From NCBI GenBank assembly GCA_018780265.1, contig JADMJV010000065.1:1-60963 (forward strand): DNA of 60,963 bases, in the 5' to 3' direction. Below, in pieces: positions 8,772-19,200 of the stretch. The stretch's first letter is position 1. Every line of letters starts with the position of its first letter. Under the pieces are notes generated by a model. That model did no database searches. It was not told the origin of the DNA and saw only the letters and a program-made list of their open reading frames with translations. The position numbers and the translations under genes are program-made. This DNA comes from a bacterium. GTDB taxonomy: Bacteria; Vulcanimicrobiota; Xenobia; Xenobiales; JADMJV01.

Positions 8772-10679
8772 TCAGCGCTTTCTAACGAGAGTGGGCAAGG
8801 CCCTTAACAACTCTCCCAGGTCGTGGGACTCGCAGCCGAATCGAACTGCGGCATAATCTTTGAGCCACTGCCCATAGACCTCGGCACACTCTGGGGCCAA
8901 CTCGTCGCCCAGGCGTAGGGCAAACTCCAGCACCGTTTCGTGGTTGCCTCGCAACAGGTCGCAACGGCGCAATCGAGACTCAAATTGCGCCAAATATTGA
9001 CTCTGAGGATCCGGTTTGGGGGCCCTGCGCCACATTTCAGCCCAGCGCTGCGGCCTGCGCAGGGCCATCCAGAGAAACGGACTGAGTGTGCCCAGTAACA
9101 GCAACCAGGCCGGCACACTGACCCGACGCAGCCAGCTCAACAGATCCGCCCATAGACTCTTGAAGCCATCCACCAAGCCTTCCAGGATACTGGGACAGGT
9201 GCCATCAGGGTGGGTGGCGGCAAACTGCGACGCTGGCGTGGGGTCAAAGCTCTGCCAATGTCCACCCACATAGGCTTCTACCCAGGCGTGAGCGTCACGG
9301 TCGCGCACGATGTAGTATCCACCCCATGGATTTTTCTCGGCCAACTGGAAGCCCACCACATAACGGGTGGGAATGCCGCGCACGCGTAGGGCCAGGGCCA
9401 GAGTCGAGGCGAAAAGCTCACAATGGCCATGCAGCCCCCCATCCACAAAAGCCAGTACAGGATCACGCTCGCTGCCACGCCGCACTTGCGGATCGTAATG
9501 CCCTTTCTCGGCCAGGTGCCTCCACAAAGACCGAGCCGGCTGCGCGCTGCCCACAATTGGGTCCGACCAGACCTTGAGAGGCCGAACCAATTCTTCTGGG
9601 ACGCTTAAATACTCTTCGCTGGTGGCCGGAATGCGGCTAGGACTGCGCTCGTCGCAGCGGTCGCTGGCCACTACGGTATACGGTTCGATGGTGTCGCCGA
9701 TCAGGGTATCATAGCTGTCTAGCGCCAATTCGGCCATGCCATACACGCGATAGGCGCCGGTAGGTGACGGCACCAATCCAATTACGTCCTTCACAGGAGA
9801 AATTTTCCATTGATGGCTCGGCTGGGGAGTCACTCCCGGCAACTGAATCCATCCGTCCTGAGCGGCCTTAAACTCGATCCTGCGGTCTGCTTTTTGGGGT
9901 GCCGACCAGCGACCCTTAACATAGCTCACATAGATCTGTCCACGCAGGACCGTGTTGGGACCCGCCACACGCGCCACCACCGAGCGAGACGCCTCCATTC
10001 TCTGAATGGTCCTCAGGTCACTGATGGCGGCAAAAAGCCGGGCTTCTCCCAAGGGATTGGTAATGAGGCCCTGCGAGTAGAACCGGGTCAGCATGCGCCC
10101 CGCGTTGGGCAGTAGGGCTCGGGCCACAAATGCCAGCGGCAATGCCAGCAGGAAAGCCAGAGCGATTCCCCAGCGGGGGGCGCGCGAACGGGAAGGCCCG
10201 GGCCGTCCCCACCAGCCTCCAAAGGGGTAGCGCAACAAAGCAACAGCCAGACCAAAGTAGGCCACCAGGCAAAATGGATAAAGAAGGTTGCCCGAGCTGA
10301 TGCCCCCCACCATCATCACGGTCATCATTCCCATGTGAAAAACCTCGGGCCGAGCCTGACCGGGACGTCGATAAATCTCGATCACGGCGCAAACAAATAC
10401 GTAAACCGTTCCCAAAACGGCGATCCCCAGCGAGGTCTCAATCGTCGAGCGATTGCTGACCATCTTCAATCCAGTAAGCAACAAAAAAGGCAGGCCGAGC
10501 CACCCAAAAAGTCGCCGCTGGAAGCGTGGAGTGGTGGAATAGCGCCAGGCCACCAACCGGTTGGCCAACAGCACCAGTAGGAGTCCTATGACTGGAGGCA
10601 ACCACTCCCTGGCCACGGGCGCGAAGGAAAGGCCGGCCAACAGTCCCATGCCAAGCTCGACCCAAGAGACGGTTGTCAC
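8772..10679 (-). CDS. Transglutaminase-like membrane protein (TgpA type)
   Basis: About 635 aa. Starts at GTG 10679, overlapping the DUF58 stop by one base (TAGTG) with GGAG 8 bases upstream. Six or so membrane segments fill residues ~1-185, an extracytoplasmic region follows, and a transglutaminase core sits at ~390-500 with the Cys-His-Asp triad visible in GLHGHCELFASTLA (Cys), RDRDAHAWVEAY (His) and WQSFDPTPAS (Asp). Another membrane segment lies near residue 535 and an ~85-residue cytoplasmic tail resembles DUF4129. These proteins are always found with MoxR and DUF58 partners, as here. The substrate is unknown; the family is thought to act as a protease or crosslinker in the envelope. Confidence 0.85.
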   Translation of the reverse strand: MTTVSWVELGMGLLAGLSFAPVAREWLPPVIGLLLVLLANRLVAWRYSTTPRFQRRLFGWLGLPFLLLTGLKMVSNRSTIETSLGIAVLGTVYVFVCAVIEIYRRPGQARPEVFHMGMMTVMMVGGISSGNLLYPFCLVAYFGLAVALLRYPFGGWWGRPGPSRSRAPRWGIALAFLLALPLAFVARALLPNAGRMLTRFYSQGLITNPLGEARLFAAISDLRTIQRMEASRSVVARVAGPNTVLRGQIYVSYVKGRWSAPQKADRRIEFKAAQDGWIQLPGVTPQPSHQWKISPVKDVIGLVPSPTGAYRVYGMAELALDSYDTLIGDTIEPYTVVASDRCDERSPSRIPATSEEYLSVPEELVRPLKVWSDPIVGSAQPARSLWRHLAEKGHYDPQVRRGSERDPVLAFVDGGLHGHCELFASTLALALRVRGIPTRYVVGFQLAEKNPWGGYYIVRDRDAHAWVEAYVGGHWQSFDPTPASQFAATHPDGTCPSILEGLVDGFKSLWADLLSWLRRVSVPAWLLLLGTLSPFLWMALRRPQRWAEMWRRAPKPDPQSQYLAQFESRLRRCDLLRGNHETVLEFALRLGDELAPECAEVYGQWLKDYAAVRFGCESHDLGELLRALPTLVRKR

Positions 10680-11857
10680 TACAACTGCTCCATGTCGAAG
10701 GCCACGTTGGCTGGATCCACCCAACTCACGTCAACCCCCAGAGCATCCCCAACTCGCTCTGACGGTGCAGCTACTGCCACGACCCTTAAGGGAGCCCCCC
10801 CCAACTGAATTCGACGCAGGAAGGAAATCCGTTCCGGCGAGGACGAGTAAGTCACCACCATGACGGCCGAGAGTCGAGGCAACAATGCTTGAAGTTGCCC
10901 TTCCAGCCCTTGATAGGGGGATTTGAGACAGGGCTGCAGGCAGGCCAGAACCTCCAGTACCCGCTCCAACGAACCCAGGCTTCGGCCCATACTCAGCAGA
11001 TACAGTTCGGGGCCGGCTGCAAAGAAATCCACGATCGAATCCGACCGATCCAGAAAACTGGCCAACGAAGCCACGCACTCCAAAGCGGCCTCGAAATGCG
11101 CAGGGCGGGGCGGGGCGAAGGTATCGAGAATAATGCCGATGCGCGAGAAATACTCCTGGCTGTACTCACGGACGACCGGCACTCCTCGTCTGGCCCAAAG
11201 TTTCCAGTGAATCTTCCTTGGGCTGTCGCCTTGACGGTAGTCGCGCACGCCCACAAACTCCATCGACTCACCGGTTTGCGAAGCCTGCGGAACTCCGCCC
11301 GGTTGGTGGCGCATTCCTGACTGCAGGCGTATGTGATGGATGGGGTGGATGCGGGGGGTCACCAACAAACGCTGGACTGAGCCTACGAAATTGCCCAGTC
11401 GCACTATCCCCAAAGGATAGGTGCTGCCAACATAAGCGGGACCGAGCAAATAAGTGCCTCGCCGCAAGGCCCAGAAAGAAACCTCAAAGCGGGCCGTTTC
11501 CCCGGGATCCAGACAGTCGACACGAACGCTCTCCCGGCCGGCCGTCAAACCGGGAATCACACGATGCAAAGTCGCCTCAAGATCGTAACCAGAACGCCGA
11601 GAAACGTTAGTTGCAACAACCATCATTTTTACTTCACTGCCAGCTACGGCTCGAGCCGGCAGTCGGCAGTCGCCCTTCAGGCGAACCCGCAATAGAGCGC
11701 CCACCAGCAAGTTGCCCAGCGTGAGAGAGAAGGCCATCAAGAAAAGCCCTGCTAACTGACCGCGAAAAGGGTCCAAACCGGCGACAAAACTGATGGCCGC
11801 AGCCACCCACAAGACCCGACCCCCTGCGCTCAAATAGCGGCGCAGCCAACGTCTCAC
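10679..11857 (-). CDS. DUF58 domain protein
   Basis: 392 aa. Starts at GTG 11857, overlapping the MoxR stop (GTGA). Two membrane segments (~residues 12-30 and 33-50) precede a beta-rich region and the DUF58 core at about residues 200-250, seen in MEFVGVRDYRQGDSPRKIHW, followed by a von Willebrand A-like fold with IGIILDTFAP. The middle gene of the MoxR-DUF58-transglutaminase operon; DUF58 proteins are thought to be clients of the MoxR ATPase that help assemble or activate envelope proteins. Confidence 0.9.
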   Translation of the reverse strand: MRRWLRRYLSAGGRVLWVAAAISFVAGLDPFRGQLAGLFLMAFSLTLGNLLVGALLRVRLKGDCRLPARAVAGSEVKMMVVATNVSRRSGYDLEATLHRVIPGLTAGRESVRVDCLDPGETARFEVSFWALRRGTYLLGPAYVGSTYPLGIVRLGNFVGSVQRLLVTPRIHPIHHIRLQSGMRHQPGGVPQASQTGESMEFVGVRDYRQGDSPRKIHWKLWARRGVPVVREYSQEYFSRIGIILDTFAPPRPAHFEAALECVASLASFLDRSDSIVDFFAAGPELYLLSMGRSLGSLERVLEVLACLQPCLKSPYQGLEGQLQALLPRLSAVMVVTYSSSPERISFLRRIQLGGAPLRVVAVAAPSERVGDALGVDVSWVDPANVAFDMEQL

Positions 11858-12789
11858 GCCGGAACTTTGGTCAACCGCAATAAGTCGGCCACCACTTCAG
11901 CACTCGTGAGTCCCGAATAGCGGGCCTTTACGTCCAGGCTGACGCGATGGGCCAGTGTTGGCTCGGCCATGGCTTTCACGTCGTCCGGCAGAACGTAGTC
12001 TCGGCCTTCCAAAAACGCCCGCGCCCGGCTGCTGCGAAAAAGAGCCAGACTGCCGCGCGGGCTGGCCCCTACGGCCACTGCTGCGTGGGCTCGACTGGCC
12101 TCGGCCAGGGCCACCATATAGCGGGCCACGACTCGCTCCACCTTCACTTGATTGACAAGTGCCTGCAACTCCAAAATCTGCCGGCCGGTCACACAAGCTT
12201 CCAGAGACTCCAGTGGATGGCTTTTGCTCTGGCCAAAAAGAATATCCACCTCAACTTCGGCCTCAGGATAGCCCAGGCTGGTCTGCAACAGAAAACGGTC
12301 CAACTGAGCCTCGGGCAAGGGATAAGTGCCGTGATACTCCACCGGATTCTGGGTAGCGATAACCATAAAGGGCGTGGGCAGGGGATAGGTGGTCCCATCC
12401 ACCGTGGCCTCCGACTCTCCCATAGCCTGCAGCAAGGCCGACTGCGTGCGAGGCGAAGCCCTGTTGATTTCATCAGCCAGCAAAATGTTGGCAAAAATCG
12501 GCCCTTTGCGAAAATCAAACTGCTGGGTGGCCGCACTGTAGATACTCACACCCAGAATGTCAGCCGGCAACAAGTCCGGAGTAAACTGAATCCGTGAAAA
12601 ACGCCCATCCACGGTGCGCGCCAGGGCCCTGGCCAGGGTGGTTTTGCCTACCCCGGGCACGTCCTCCATCAACACGTGTCCACCGGCTAAAAGTCCGACA
12701 ATCAGGTGATAGACCGCTGCAGGCTTGCCAAGAATGACCTTCTCCAGATTGGACCGGATGGCCTGGACTTGCTGAGTAGAATCCATCAT
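11854..12789 (-). CDS. MoxR-family AAA+ ATPase
   Basis: About 311 aa. ATG at 12789 (a second ATG follows at once) is preferred over the upstream in-frame start; AGGAGA lies about 14 bases before it, rather far. Walker A is VPGVGKTTLARAL, Walker B is ILLADEINRASPRTQSALLQ, and the sensor region ATQNPVEYHGTYPLPEAQLD with arginine finger is conserved, as is the C-terminal lid. MoxR ATPases work as chaperone-like remodelling enzymes on neighbouring DUF58/vWA proteins. First gene of its operon; the ~120-base gap to the divergent pseudopilin gene probably holds both promoters. Confidence 0.92.
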   Translation of the reverse strand: MMDSTQQVQAIRSNLEKVILGKPAAVYHLIVGLLAGGHVLMEDVPGVGKTTLARALARTVDGRFSRIQFTPDLLPADILGVSIYSAATQQFDFRKGPIFANILLADEINRASPRTQSALLQAMGESEATVDGTTYPLPTPFMVIATQNPVEYHGTYPLPEAQLDRFLLQTSLGYPEAEVEVDILFGQSKSHPLESLEACVTGRQILELQALVNQVKVERVVARYMVALAEASRAHAAVAVGASPRGSLALFRSSRARAFLEGRDYVLPDDVKAMAEPTLAHRVSLDVKARYSGLTSAEVVADLLRLTKVPA

Positions 12790-12911
12790 AGGGCGATCAA
12801 CGCTCTCCTGTAGGCTAAGGTTCAACCAACTTCCCAAACTCGTCAGCGAATCCTGGAATTGACTCGGGCAGCCTTTGTCGTGATGGTATCTCTATGATAA
12901 ACTCTTTCCTC

Positions 12912-13535
12912 ATGAAAGGTCGACGAGGCTCCACTCTGCTTGAAACGCTCATCTGTTCCTCTCTACTAGCCCTGACGTTGGGGATGATGGCGCCGTTGTT
13001 GGGCCGAACCAGCCGTGTTGTCAATCGGTCTGACCGCGATGCAACCTCTCAGCAGCAGGCGCTGGTAGCCGTCCAAAAGATCTTTTCCGAAGCCGCTTAT
13101 TCCAACCCCCGCAGTTTGCGATTGGATGCTGCCGACCCCACCGCCTGCGCCTTCTTGAGTCAGCGCCCCACACGGCATCCGGGCTGCCCCACCATGGGTG
13201 CGGGGGATTTTATTACAGTGGGTCTTTTCACGCCCGACCTTGCCTGGAAGAAGATGCTGGTAATTTACTATCGCAACTCTCAGCAGACGCTCAATTACCG
13301 AGAGTTCTCCTATACCGATGCCCAGCAACAATTGGCTCGCGTCAATCGCAACAGTTTACAAACCTTGATTTATCGGGCCGATACTCCCATGGTCACGGTG
13401 GCCACAGGGGTGACCTCCTTCCATCTGGATAGTTCTCAGGAGGGAATGCTGCACACAACCATCACCACAGAAAGAAGTTGGGATAAAAAATTTCAATGTA
13501 CCCTGGACCTCGTCATCGCCATGAGAAACCCATGA
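12912..13535 (+). CDS. Type IV pilin-like (pseudopilin) protein
   Basis: About 207 aa. N-terminal class III signal MKGRRG|STLLETLICS: Gly at -1, Glu at +5, then a ~20-residue hydrophobic helix, the pattern for prepilin peptidase processing. ATG 12912 gives the usual short leader; ATG 12894 would add six residues, and neither has a strong ribosome site. The rest is a small soluble domain without known similarity, as in minor pilins and PulJ/PilW proteins. Overlaps the next gene by 4 bases and is divergent from moxR. Confidence 0.75.
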   Translation: MKGRRGSTLLETLICSSLLALTLGMMAPLLGRTSRVVNRSDRDATSQQQALVAVQKIFSEAAYSNPRSLRLDAADPTACAFLSQRPTRHPGCPTMGAGDFITVGLFTPDLAWKKMLVIYYRNSQQTLNYREFSYTDAQQQLARVNRNSLQTLIYRADTPMVTVATGVTSFHLDSSQEGMLHTTITTERSWDKKFQCTLDLVIAMRNP

Positions 13536-14719
13536 AAAAATACCGTGGAATGGCAATTATCACCGTCTTACTGCTCAGTGGAGTGATTTTAACCTTTGTT
13601 CTGGGAGGGTTGAGCGTGGCTTCGCAGCACCTTTTTCAGGTCTCAGCTCAACACAATCGACATCGGGCCCTGTGTGCCGCTGAAGTTGGCGTGAGCAAGG
13701 CTCAGTTTCAACTGGAGCAAAACCTGGCCTTCGCCGGTCCAATCACCGGCTCGCTTGAAGATGGCGCCAGCTTTCAGGTGGCTGTTTCACACCAGGCGTC
13801 GCGGGCCATTGTGCAATCCACCGGAATGGCTTCGGGACAATCTCAGCGGCTGCGAGTGACCCTCTCCTTGGACGCCGAAACCTACAGGGGTTTGAGCACC
13901 GAAGGTCCAGTCTCCGTCCACAACAATGGCTACATCAACGGAATTCGCTCTCTGCTGGACACGCGCAGTTCTCGGGGCAACATGTTCACCCAGTCCAACC
14001 TGACGGTAGACAATTCTCACAAGCTATCGGTCACGGGGTTGGCCTCGGTAGCGGGCAGCATCACCGGAGTGGTCTATGGTCAGACCAACACCTGCGGGTC
14101 GCCCTCCGCAGCTAACTTTACCAAGGCCAGTCTGTTAGCTACCAGTTTTCCCAACACCACCGTTCCGGGCAGCGGCATTGTGGCCGCCAACACGAAGATC
14201 AGTGGCGATCTGGATCTCAATCAAGTGTTGCATATTCCGGCAGGAATGGTGGTGCACGTGACCGGCGATTGCATTTTGAATCGCGGGGTCACCGGCGAAG
14301 GCACCCTGGTGGTAGACGGCAATGCCTTATTGCGCGGCGGCGAAAACCTGCGCAATGATACTCCCAAGGGAGTTCTGCTCTACACCGATGGAGACGTCTT
14401 ATTGGCCCACCCCTCGGCCTACGTCGACGACAGCAGTTCCGACGGATGGGTCACCAACTTCAGTTCGGTAGGTGACCTGTTTGCCGCCATGCCTGAAGAG
14501 ATTCCCTACCTACTGAGTCAACGATTGCCCCCTGGCGCACCCTCTAACGTCAGTTTTTTCCAGTGGTATGACAGCCAGAACTCAGCGCCCACGCCGGCAT
14601 TTCTGGAATGGAAGAACGGCGACGGCACCGACGTCAATCCCGGCCTTCGCCCTGACGTAATCGCCTGGTTGGATCAGGCCGGTGCAATGCACGCCGCCAT
14701 TCAGGCGGTGGCACCGTGA
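13532..14719 (+). CDS. PilX-like secreted or pilus-associated protein
   Basis: 395 aa. ATG at 13532 overlaps the previous stop (ATGA). N-terminus MKKYRGMAIITVLLLSGVIL has a Gly before a long hydrophobic helix but lacks Glu at +5, as in PilX/GspK-like minor pilins. The body (~110-330) is Gly/Asn/Val-rich and looks like a short beta-helix (runs such as GDLDLNQVLHIPAGMVVHV). Middle gene of a three-gene overlapping cluster, probably part of a pilus-tip or type II-like pseudopilus complex; no assembly ATPase or secretin is present in the window. Confidence 0.65.
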   Translation: MKKYRGMAIITVLLLSGVILTFVLGGLSVASQHLFQVSAQHNRHRALCAAEVGVSKAQFQLEQNLAFAGPITGSLEDGASFQVAVSHQASRAIVQSTGMASGQSQRLRVTLSLDAETYRGLSTEGPVSVHNNGYINGIRSLLDTRSSRGNMFTQSNLTVDNSHKLSVTGLASVAGSITGVVYGQTNTCGSPSAANFTKASLLATSFPNTTVPGSGIVAANTKISGDLDLNQVLHIPAGMVVHVTGDCILNRGVTGEGTLVVDGNALLRGGENLRNDTPKGVLLYTDGDVLLAHPSAYVDDSSSDGWVTNFSSVGDLFAAMPEEIPYLLSQRLPPGAPSNVSFFQWYDSQNSAPTPAFLEWKNGDGTDVNPGLRPDVIAWLDQAGAMHAAIQAVAP

Positions 14720-15156
14720 AACGCGCGGCACTATGTCTGCTGGTGGCCCTATCGGCGTTGCCGCAAATGGGCTGTGACTCACTCCAGGATGTGGCCGATG
14801 ATTTGGGCCTCACACCGGCGACCGTCCAATTGGCCATCGACCACTTCGATAGCCCACAGGGCGCCTCGCTCACTCCACCGGCCAGCAACTACGTGAACAA
14901 TCTCTTTGGCAACGTCAACAACGCGGGTATCGACGTAAACCTGGGTCTTCCACATTACACTTACTATCAGGGCATGATCACCTCGAAAGGGAACGCCTAC
15001 CTGGCCGGCCAGGTCCGTGTGGTGGGAGGACTGGTGGCTGTTGGCAATGTCTCGCTGGCTGGCGGGAGCATGGTGACCACCAATCCAGAGAGTCAATTAA
15101 ACCGAATTCAGGTCACTCAAGCTCGCTGGAAAGTCGAGTCCTGGATCCAAGAATAG
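14716..15156 (+). CDS. Putative lipoprotein of the pseudopilin cluster
   Basis: 146 aa. GTG at 14716 overlaps the previous stop. A hydrophobic signal (residues 4-16) ends in LPQMGC, a tolerable lipobox with Cys at about residue 20, so lipid attachment is likely but not certain. The mature part has no recognised domain; its C-terminal half (YYQGMITSKGNAYLAGQVRV and following) resembles the beta-helix style of the preceding protein. Ends 6 bases from the 3' end of a convergent pseudopilin gene. Confidence 0.6.
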   Translation: MKRAALCLLVALSALPQMGCDSLQDVADDLGLTPATVQLAIDHFDSPQGASLTPPASNYVNNLFGNVNNAGIDVNLGLPHYTYYQGMITSKGNAYLAGQVRVVGGLVAVGNVSLAGGSMVTTNPESQLNRIQVTQARWKVESWIQE

Positions 15157-15162
15157 GCCAGG

Positions 15163-15558
15163 TTATGGCTTAGGATAGCACGACTCCAGCACCACTTCGC
15201 GCTGACGGCGACTTTGTTTCCAGGTGACTTTGGCCAACACCCGCAGGTAACGCGAACCCATACTCGGCACATCGGTGGCTGTGACCACCTGATGAAACTT
15301 CACCTCAAAATCGTCAATGGTCACCAAATGATCTTTCACACCCAGACTGGGGGTGGCCGCCAGATTGGTAAGACTGACCGAATCCAGCCGAAGCCGTTCC
15401 AATTCGCTCTGAGCAATGGTCGAACCCACCGACTGAACCTTACCCTCTTTGACGCTGCGGTGGATGGTCACCACGAAAGTGGCGATACCTATGACTGCCA
15501 CCACCAAAATAGCCAGGGCCAGGACCACCTCACTCAGAGTCATTGCTCGGCGAGACAT
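15163..15558 (-). CDS. Type IV pilin-like (PulI/PilV-type) pseudopilin
   Basis: 131 aa. Prepilin signal MSRRA|MTLSEVVLALAI: Ala rather than Gly at -1, Glu at +5, followed by a hydrophobic helix. The remaining ~100 residues form a small soluble domain typical of type II secretion minor pseudopilins. It lies 6 bases downstream of the YebC gene on the minus strand and faces the other pseudopilin genes, so the locus encodes at least three prepilin-like proteins from two transcripts. Confidence 0.75.
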   Translation of the reverse strand: MSRRAMTLSEVVLALAILVVAVIGIATFVVTIHRSVKEGKVQSVGSTIAQSELERLRLDSVSLTNLAATPSLGVKDHLVTIDDFEVKFHQVVTATDVPSMGSRYLRVLAKVTWKQSRRQREVVLESCYPKP

Positions 15559-15564
15559 TTCTGA

Positions 15565-16266
15565 TCAGCCGGCCAACGCTACGTACAGGTTCTGCACATC
15601 ATCGTGGGCATCGATGGCGGCCAGGAAAGCTTCCACTTCCTGCAGTTCGGCCTCGCCCAAGGTGACCGTGTTCTTCGGCTTATAGCCCAGTTTGGCAGAC
15701 TGCACCCCGAAACCGAAGTTGGGCAAGGCTCGGCAGACCAGGTCCAAATCGGTGGGCTCGGTCAAAAAGAGAGTGGCGCCCTCTTCGGCTGGCTCAAAAT
15801 CTTGAGCCCCCGCTTCGATGGCGGCTGACTCCGGGTCCGCCCCGGCCTTGAGGGGAGCGGCTTCGATCATGCCCAGGTAGTCAAAATCCCACGCCACCGA
15901 CCCGGCAGCCCCCAACTGGCCCTTGCGAAAGAGTACACGAATCTCAGATACAGTGCGGTTTATATTGTCCGTCAGACACTCCACGATGAGGGGAACTCGG
16001 TGTGGCGCAAATCCCTCATAGGTCAGGTGCTCAAAGTTGACGGCGTTGGCCTGATGACCGGAACTCTTTTTGAGCGCGCGCTCCAAGGTTTCGCGAGGCA
16101 TCGAAGCCTTCTTGGCTTGCTCCACCAACAATCTCAGTCGCGGGTTCATGTCTGGATCGGCCCCACTGCGAGCCGCGATCATAATCTCCTTGGACAGTTT
16201 TCCAAAGATCCGTCCCTTGGCATTGGCGGCGGCTTCCTTGTGCTTGGCTTTCCACTGGGCACCCAC
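15565..16266 (-). CDS. yebC: YebC/PmpR-family regulator / translation factor
   Basis: 233 aa, close to the family's usual ~245. The N-terminus has the diagnostic GAQWKAKHKEAAANAKGRIF (family normally G-HSKW--IK--K---D--RGK-F), and a conserved central NINRTVSEIRVLFRKGQLG motif is present. Members bind DNA or assist ribosomes at polyproline stretches (YebC2 type); which applies here is not decidable from sequence, although a long polyproline protein is encoded nearby. Two bases separate it from the PilZ gene upstream, so it is cotranscribed with it. Confidence 0.9.
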   Translation of the reverse strand: MGAQWKAKHKEAAANAKGRIFGKLSKEIMIAARSGADPDMNPRLRLLVEQAKKASMPRETLERALKKSSGHQANAVNFEHLTYEGFAPHRVPLIVECLTDNINRTVSEIRVLFRKGQLGAAGSVAWDFDYLGMIEAAPLKAGADPESAAIEAGAQDFEPAEEGATLFLTEPTDLDLVCRALPNFGFGVQSAKLGYKPKNTVTLGEAELQEVEAFLAAIDAHDDVQNLYVALAG

Positions 16267-16268
16267 AG

Positions 16269-19200
16269 TTAGACCGAACCTCCCGCTTTGAGTAGGTCGA
16301 CCACATACCGACCCAAGAGTTTGGTCTGGGTGGTCGAAATCTCGGCAAACTTAGCGCTGTGAGTCCACCCCGCCCCGCCCTCATCGTGGCGGGAGCTGAT
16401 GACTTCGCAACGCAACTCCAGCGCTTCGTGGTTGCCCAGCGGGCCCATATACAGGTTGAAGCGGGTGGTAGGGCTCAGGGGTCGGTCCACGGCCAACAAT
16501 GCCCCTCCCAACCCGATATCAAGGGCGGTCCCCGGAATACGCTCTTTCACCAAAAGGTCGATCTCGATGGGCAGGTTGGCCACGGCCCTGGTGTATTTGC
16601 GCTGATTGAATACCTTGGATTGCATTCCGATCTTATTTAAGACGGTGATCACCCAGGATTTTCCCAAAATCTCAGGTGACTCTTCAAACTGCAAACCGAT
16701 ATCAAATCGGCCTTCCTCGTCTTTGTTGGGACGAATCCACACAATGCGTGCCGTAACCGGTTCGTTGATCTTAGCTTCTGGCAACGGATTGGAGACCTGG
16801 ATTAGCTGACCCCGCTGAAAACTGTTGGGCCCGACCAACTTACCACCGCCCAGGCTGATGTCCACCAACTTGACGGGCGCCGGGCGACCCTCAAAGTAGG
16901 CCGTCGTATCATAGCTGCAACTGAGACGAACCAGACGCCGGCGTTCTTGGGCGCTGGCTCCCTGATCGAATGGATGAGGGGGGGTAACCGGTGCTGGAGC
17001 CACCTTTTCCACCTCGGCAGGCAGTGGGGTCTCCAGTGCCTCCTTGGCGGCCACATCCTCGATCACGGCTTCCAGCGACTCCACCGTTGGAGCCCCGGCC
17101 ACGGCCGGCAACTCCTCGTCGGGGCTCTTCAGCCAATCGGGCGCCTCGACACTTTCGGTGAGGGGCTCATCCAGCCACGCCGTAGTAGCGTCGGCGGAAT
17201 CGCTGAAGAAGTCTTTATCGCCCTCGAAGGAAGACTCTCCAGACCCGACCAGAATCTCTTCGCTCAAAGGCAACTGAGTCTCTATGGATGATTGCGGCTC
17301 GGACGACGCGAACAATTCGTCCTCGGCCAAAAACGTCAACTCGGCCGTGGGCATCCCCCCGAAGAACTCAGAAGTATCGACATCTTCCAAAGGTGGCAAG
17401 CTGTTCAGGTCAGAGGCGACAACATCCGTCACTTCCAACTCGGCGTCCTCCTCTACTTCGGACGGGCCAACAGCGATAATCTCTTCCTCGATGAGCGACG
17501 CCTCCTCAGGCCCTGCCTCGGGCGTCACAGGTTCCTCTTCGGCCGTACCTACGAGGTCTTCTGCGATCGCCACCTCAACCGGCGGGGATTCTGACTCGAC
17601 AGGCTCTTCTTCTACCTCAGTCGGACGTTCAGCGATGGGTTCGGCTTCAACAATCGCAAATTCGACCGGCGGAGCTTCCATTTCGATGGGCTCTTCTTCC
17701 ACTTCAGCCGGGCCTACGGAGAGGGGCTCTTCTTCTGCAATCGCCACCTCAACCGGCGGGGCTTCTGGCTCGATGGGCTCTGCTTCCACCTCAGCCAGAC
17801 CCACGGCGATGGGTTCTTCTTCAGCCATCGCAAAATCGACCGGCGGGGCTTCCGGTTCGATGGGCAATTCTTCCACTTCAACCGGGCCCGCTTCTGCTTC
17901 AATCATCGCAAACTCGACGGGCGGAGCTTCCAGTTCAACAAGCTCTTCTTCCACTGCGGAAGGGCCAACGGCAACGGGCTCCTCCTCAACAAGCGGCGCT
18001 TCGTGTGCGACGGGCTCCTCTTGGGCCACTTCAACCAGGCTAACCTCGACGAGAGGCTCTTCCAGCGCGACAGGTTCTTCATCCACTGGCGCAGGCTCAA
18101 CTACGGAAGGCTCGATGACGGATTCCGTCATCCTGGAATCGATTTCTGCTGCGGCTTCTCTCTCATCGCTATCGCTGAGAGAGAGGTCTTCGAGCGCCAA
18201 CAATTCGTCGTCATCAAGCTCAAGATCGGAGAAGTCCAGACCGGCCAGGTCCATTTCCTCCAAATCGCTCAAGTCGAGATCGTTTTCGTCGAGCTCCAGG
18301 TCACCCAGGTCAACCTCAGCGTCTAAATCCAGGTCTTCTAATTCAACCTCGCCCAGATCGCCTTCTACTTGCAGTTCAGCTTCGCTGAACTGGCCGATTT
18401 CGAGGTCATCCTCAAGCTCCAGGTCGAGATCATCCAGGTAGGGCTCGGCCAATTCGTCATCGACGAGTTCGGCCTCATCCTCATCGAGCAGCAACTCGTC
18501 GTCCAGGTCAAGATCCTTCAAAAGCAGATCTTCGTCGTCCAGTTCAAGACCCAGATCGCTGTCCACATCCAGCTCGCCATCCAGTTCAAAATCCCCGAGC
18601 TCGAGGTCGGACAGGTCTAATTCGTCATCCAGGAGTTCGGAATCGTCCAACTCCAGGTCCGAATCGAGGAGAAGTGCATCCTCTTCGAGCAGCATTTCGT
18701 CATCCGACGGGATGGCTGGTAAGTCCTCGGCGGTAACCTCCTGCGCCTGCGACCGAGCGGATGTCTTACCCAGCCACGAAAGACCGACGGCTTGGGAAGC
18801 ATGGAAAGTCGCCTTCTTCGTTTCTGAGGCTCGCCCAAGCTGTAATGGTTGCGGCCTGGAGCGCCCCAACGGAGCCATCGGTTCTCTGGCCTCACCCAGA
18901 TTCAACTCGGCCGAAGCGTGGGGAGTTCGTGTCTTGCGATCCACCCGGACCGAAAGCCAGCCAGGGGTCTCGGCCGAGCGCGCCGGAGGACTTTCCCGAA
19001 CGGCCTTAACGCCAGTTCCGCCCAACTCGAAGCTGGGCCGAGTTGGCGGCTCCGCCTCGCGAGACCCCCGCGACGGGGAGCGCTCAAGGGATTCTGGACG
19101 GGAGTAGTAGTAGGGAGATTCGTCCTCGTACTCCTGGTCTCTATAGTAGCGAGCCCGATCAGAAACGTTAACGTATTCTTCACGGGTATATTCAGGTTCG

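Noticed and set aside
17284..18441. Plus-strand Ser/Thr-rich open frame of 385 codons.
   Set aside because: It is the antisense of the Asp/Glu/Pro repeats of the PilZ gene; low-complexity sequence leaves the opposite frame open.
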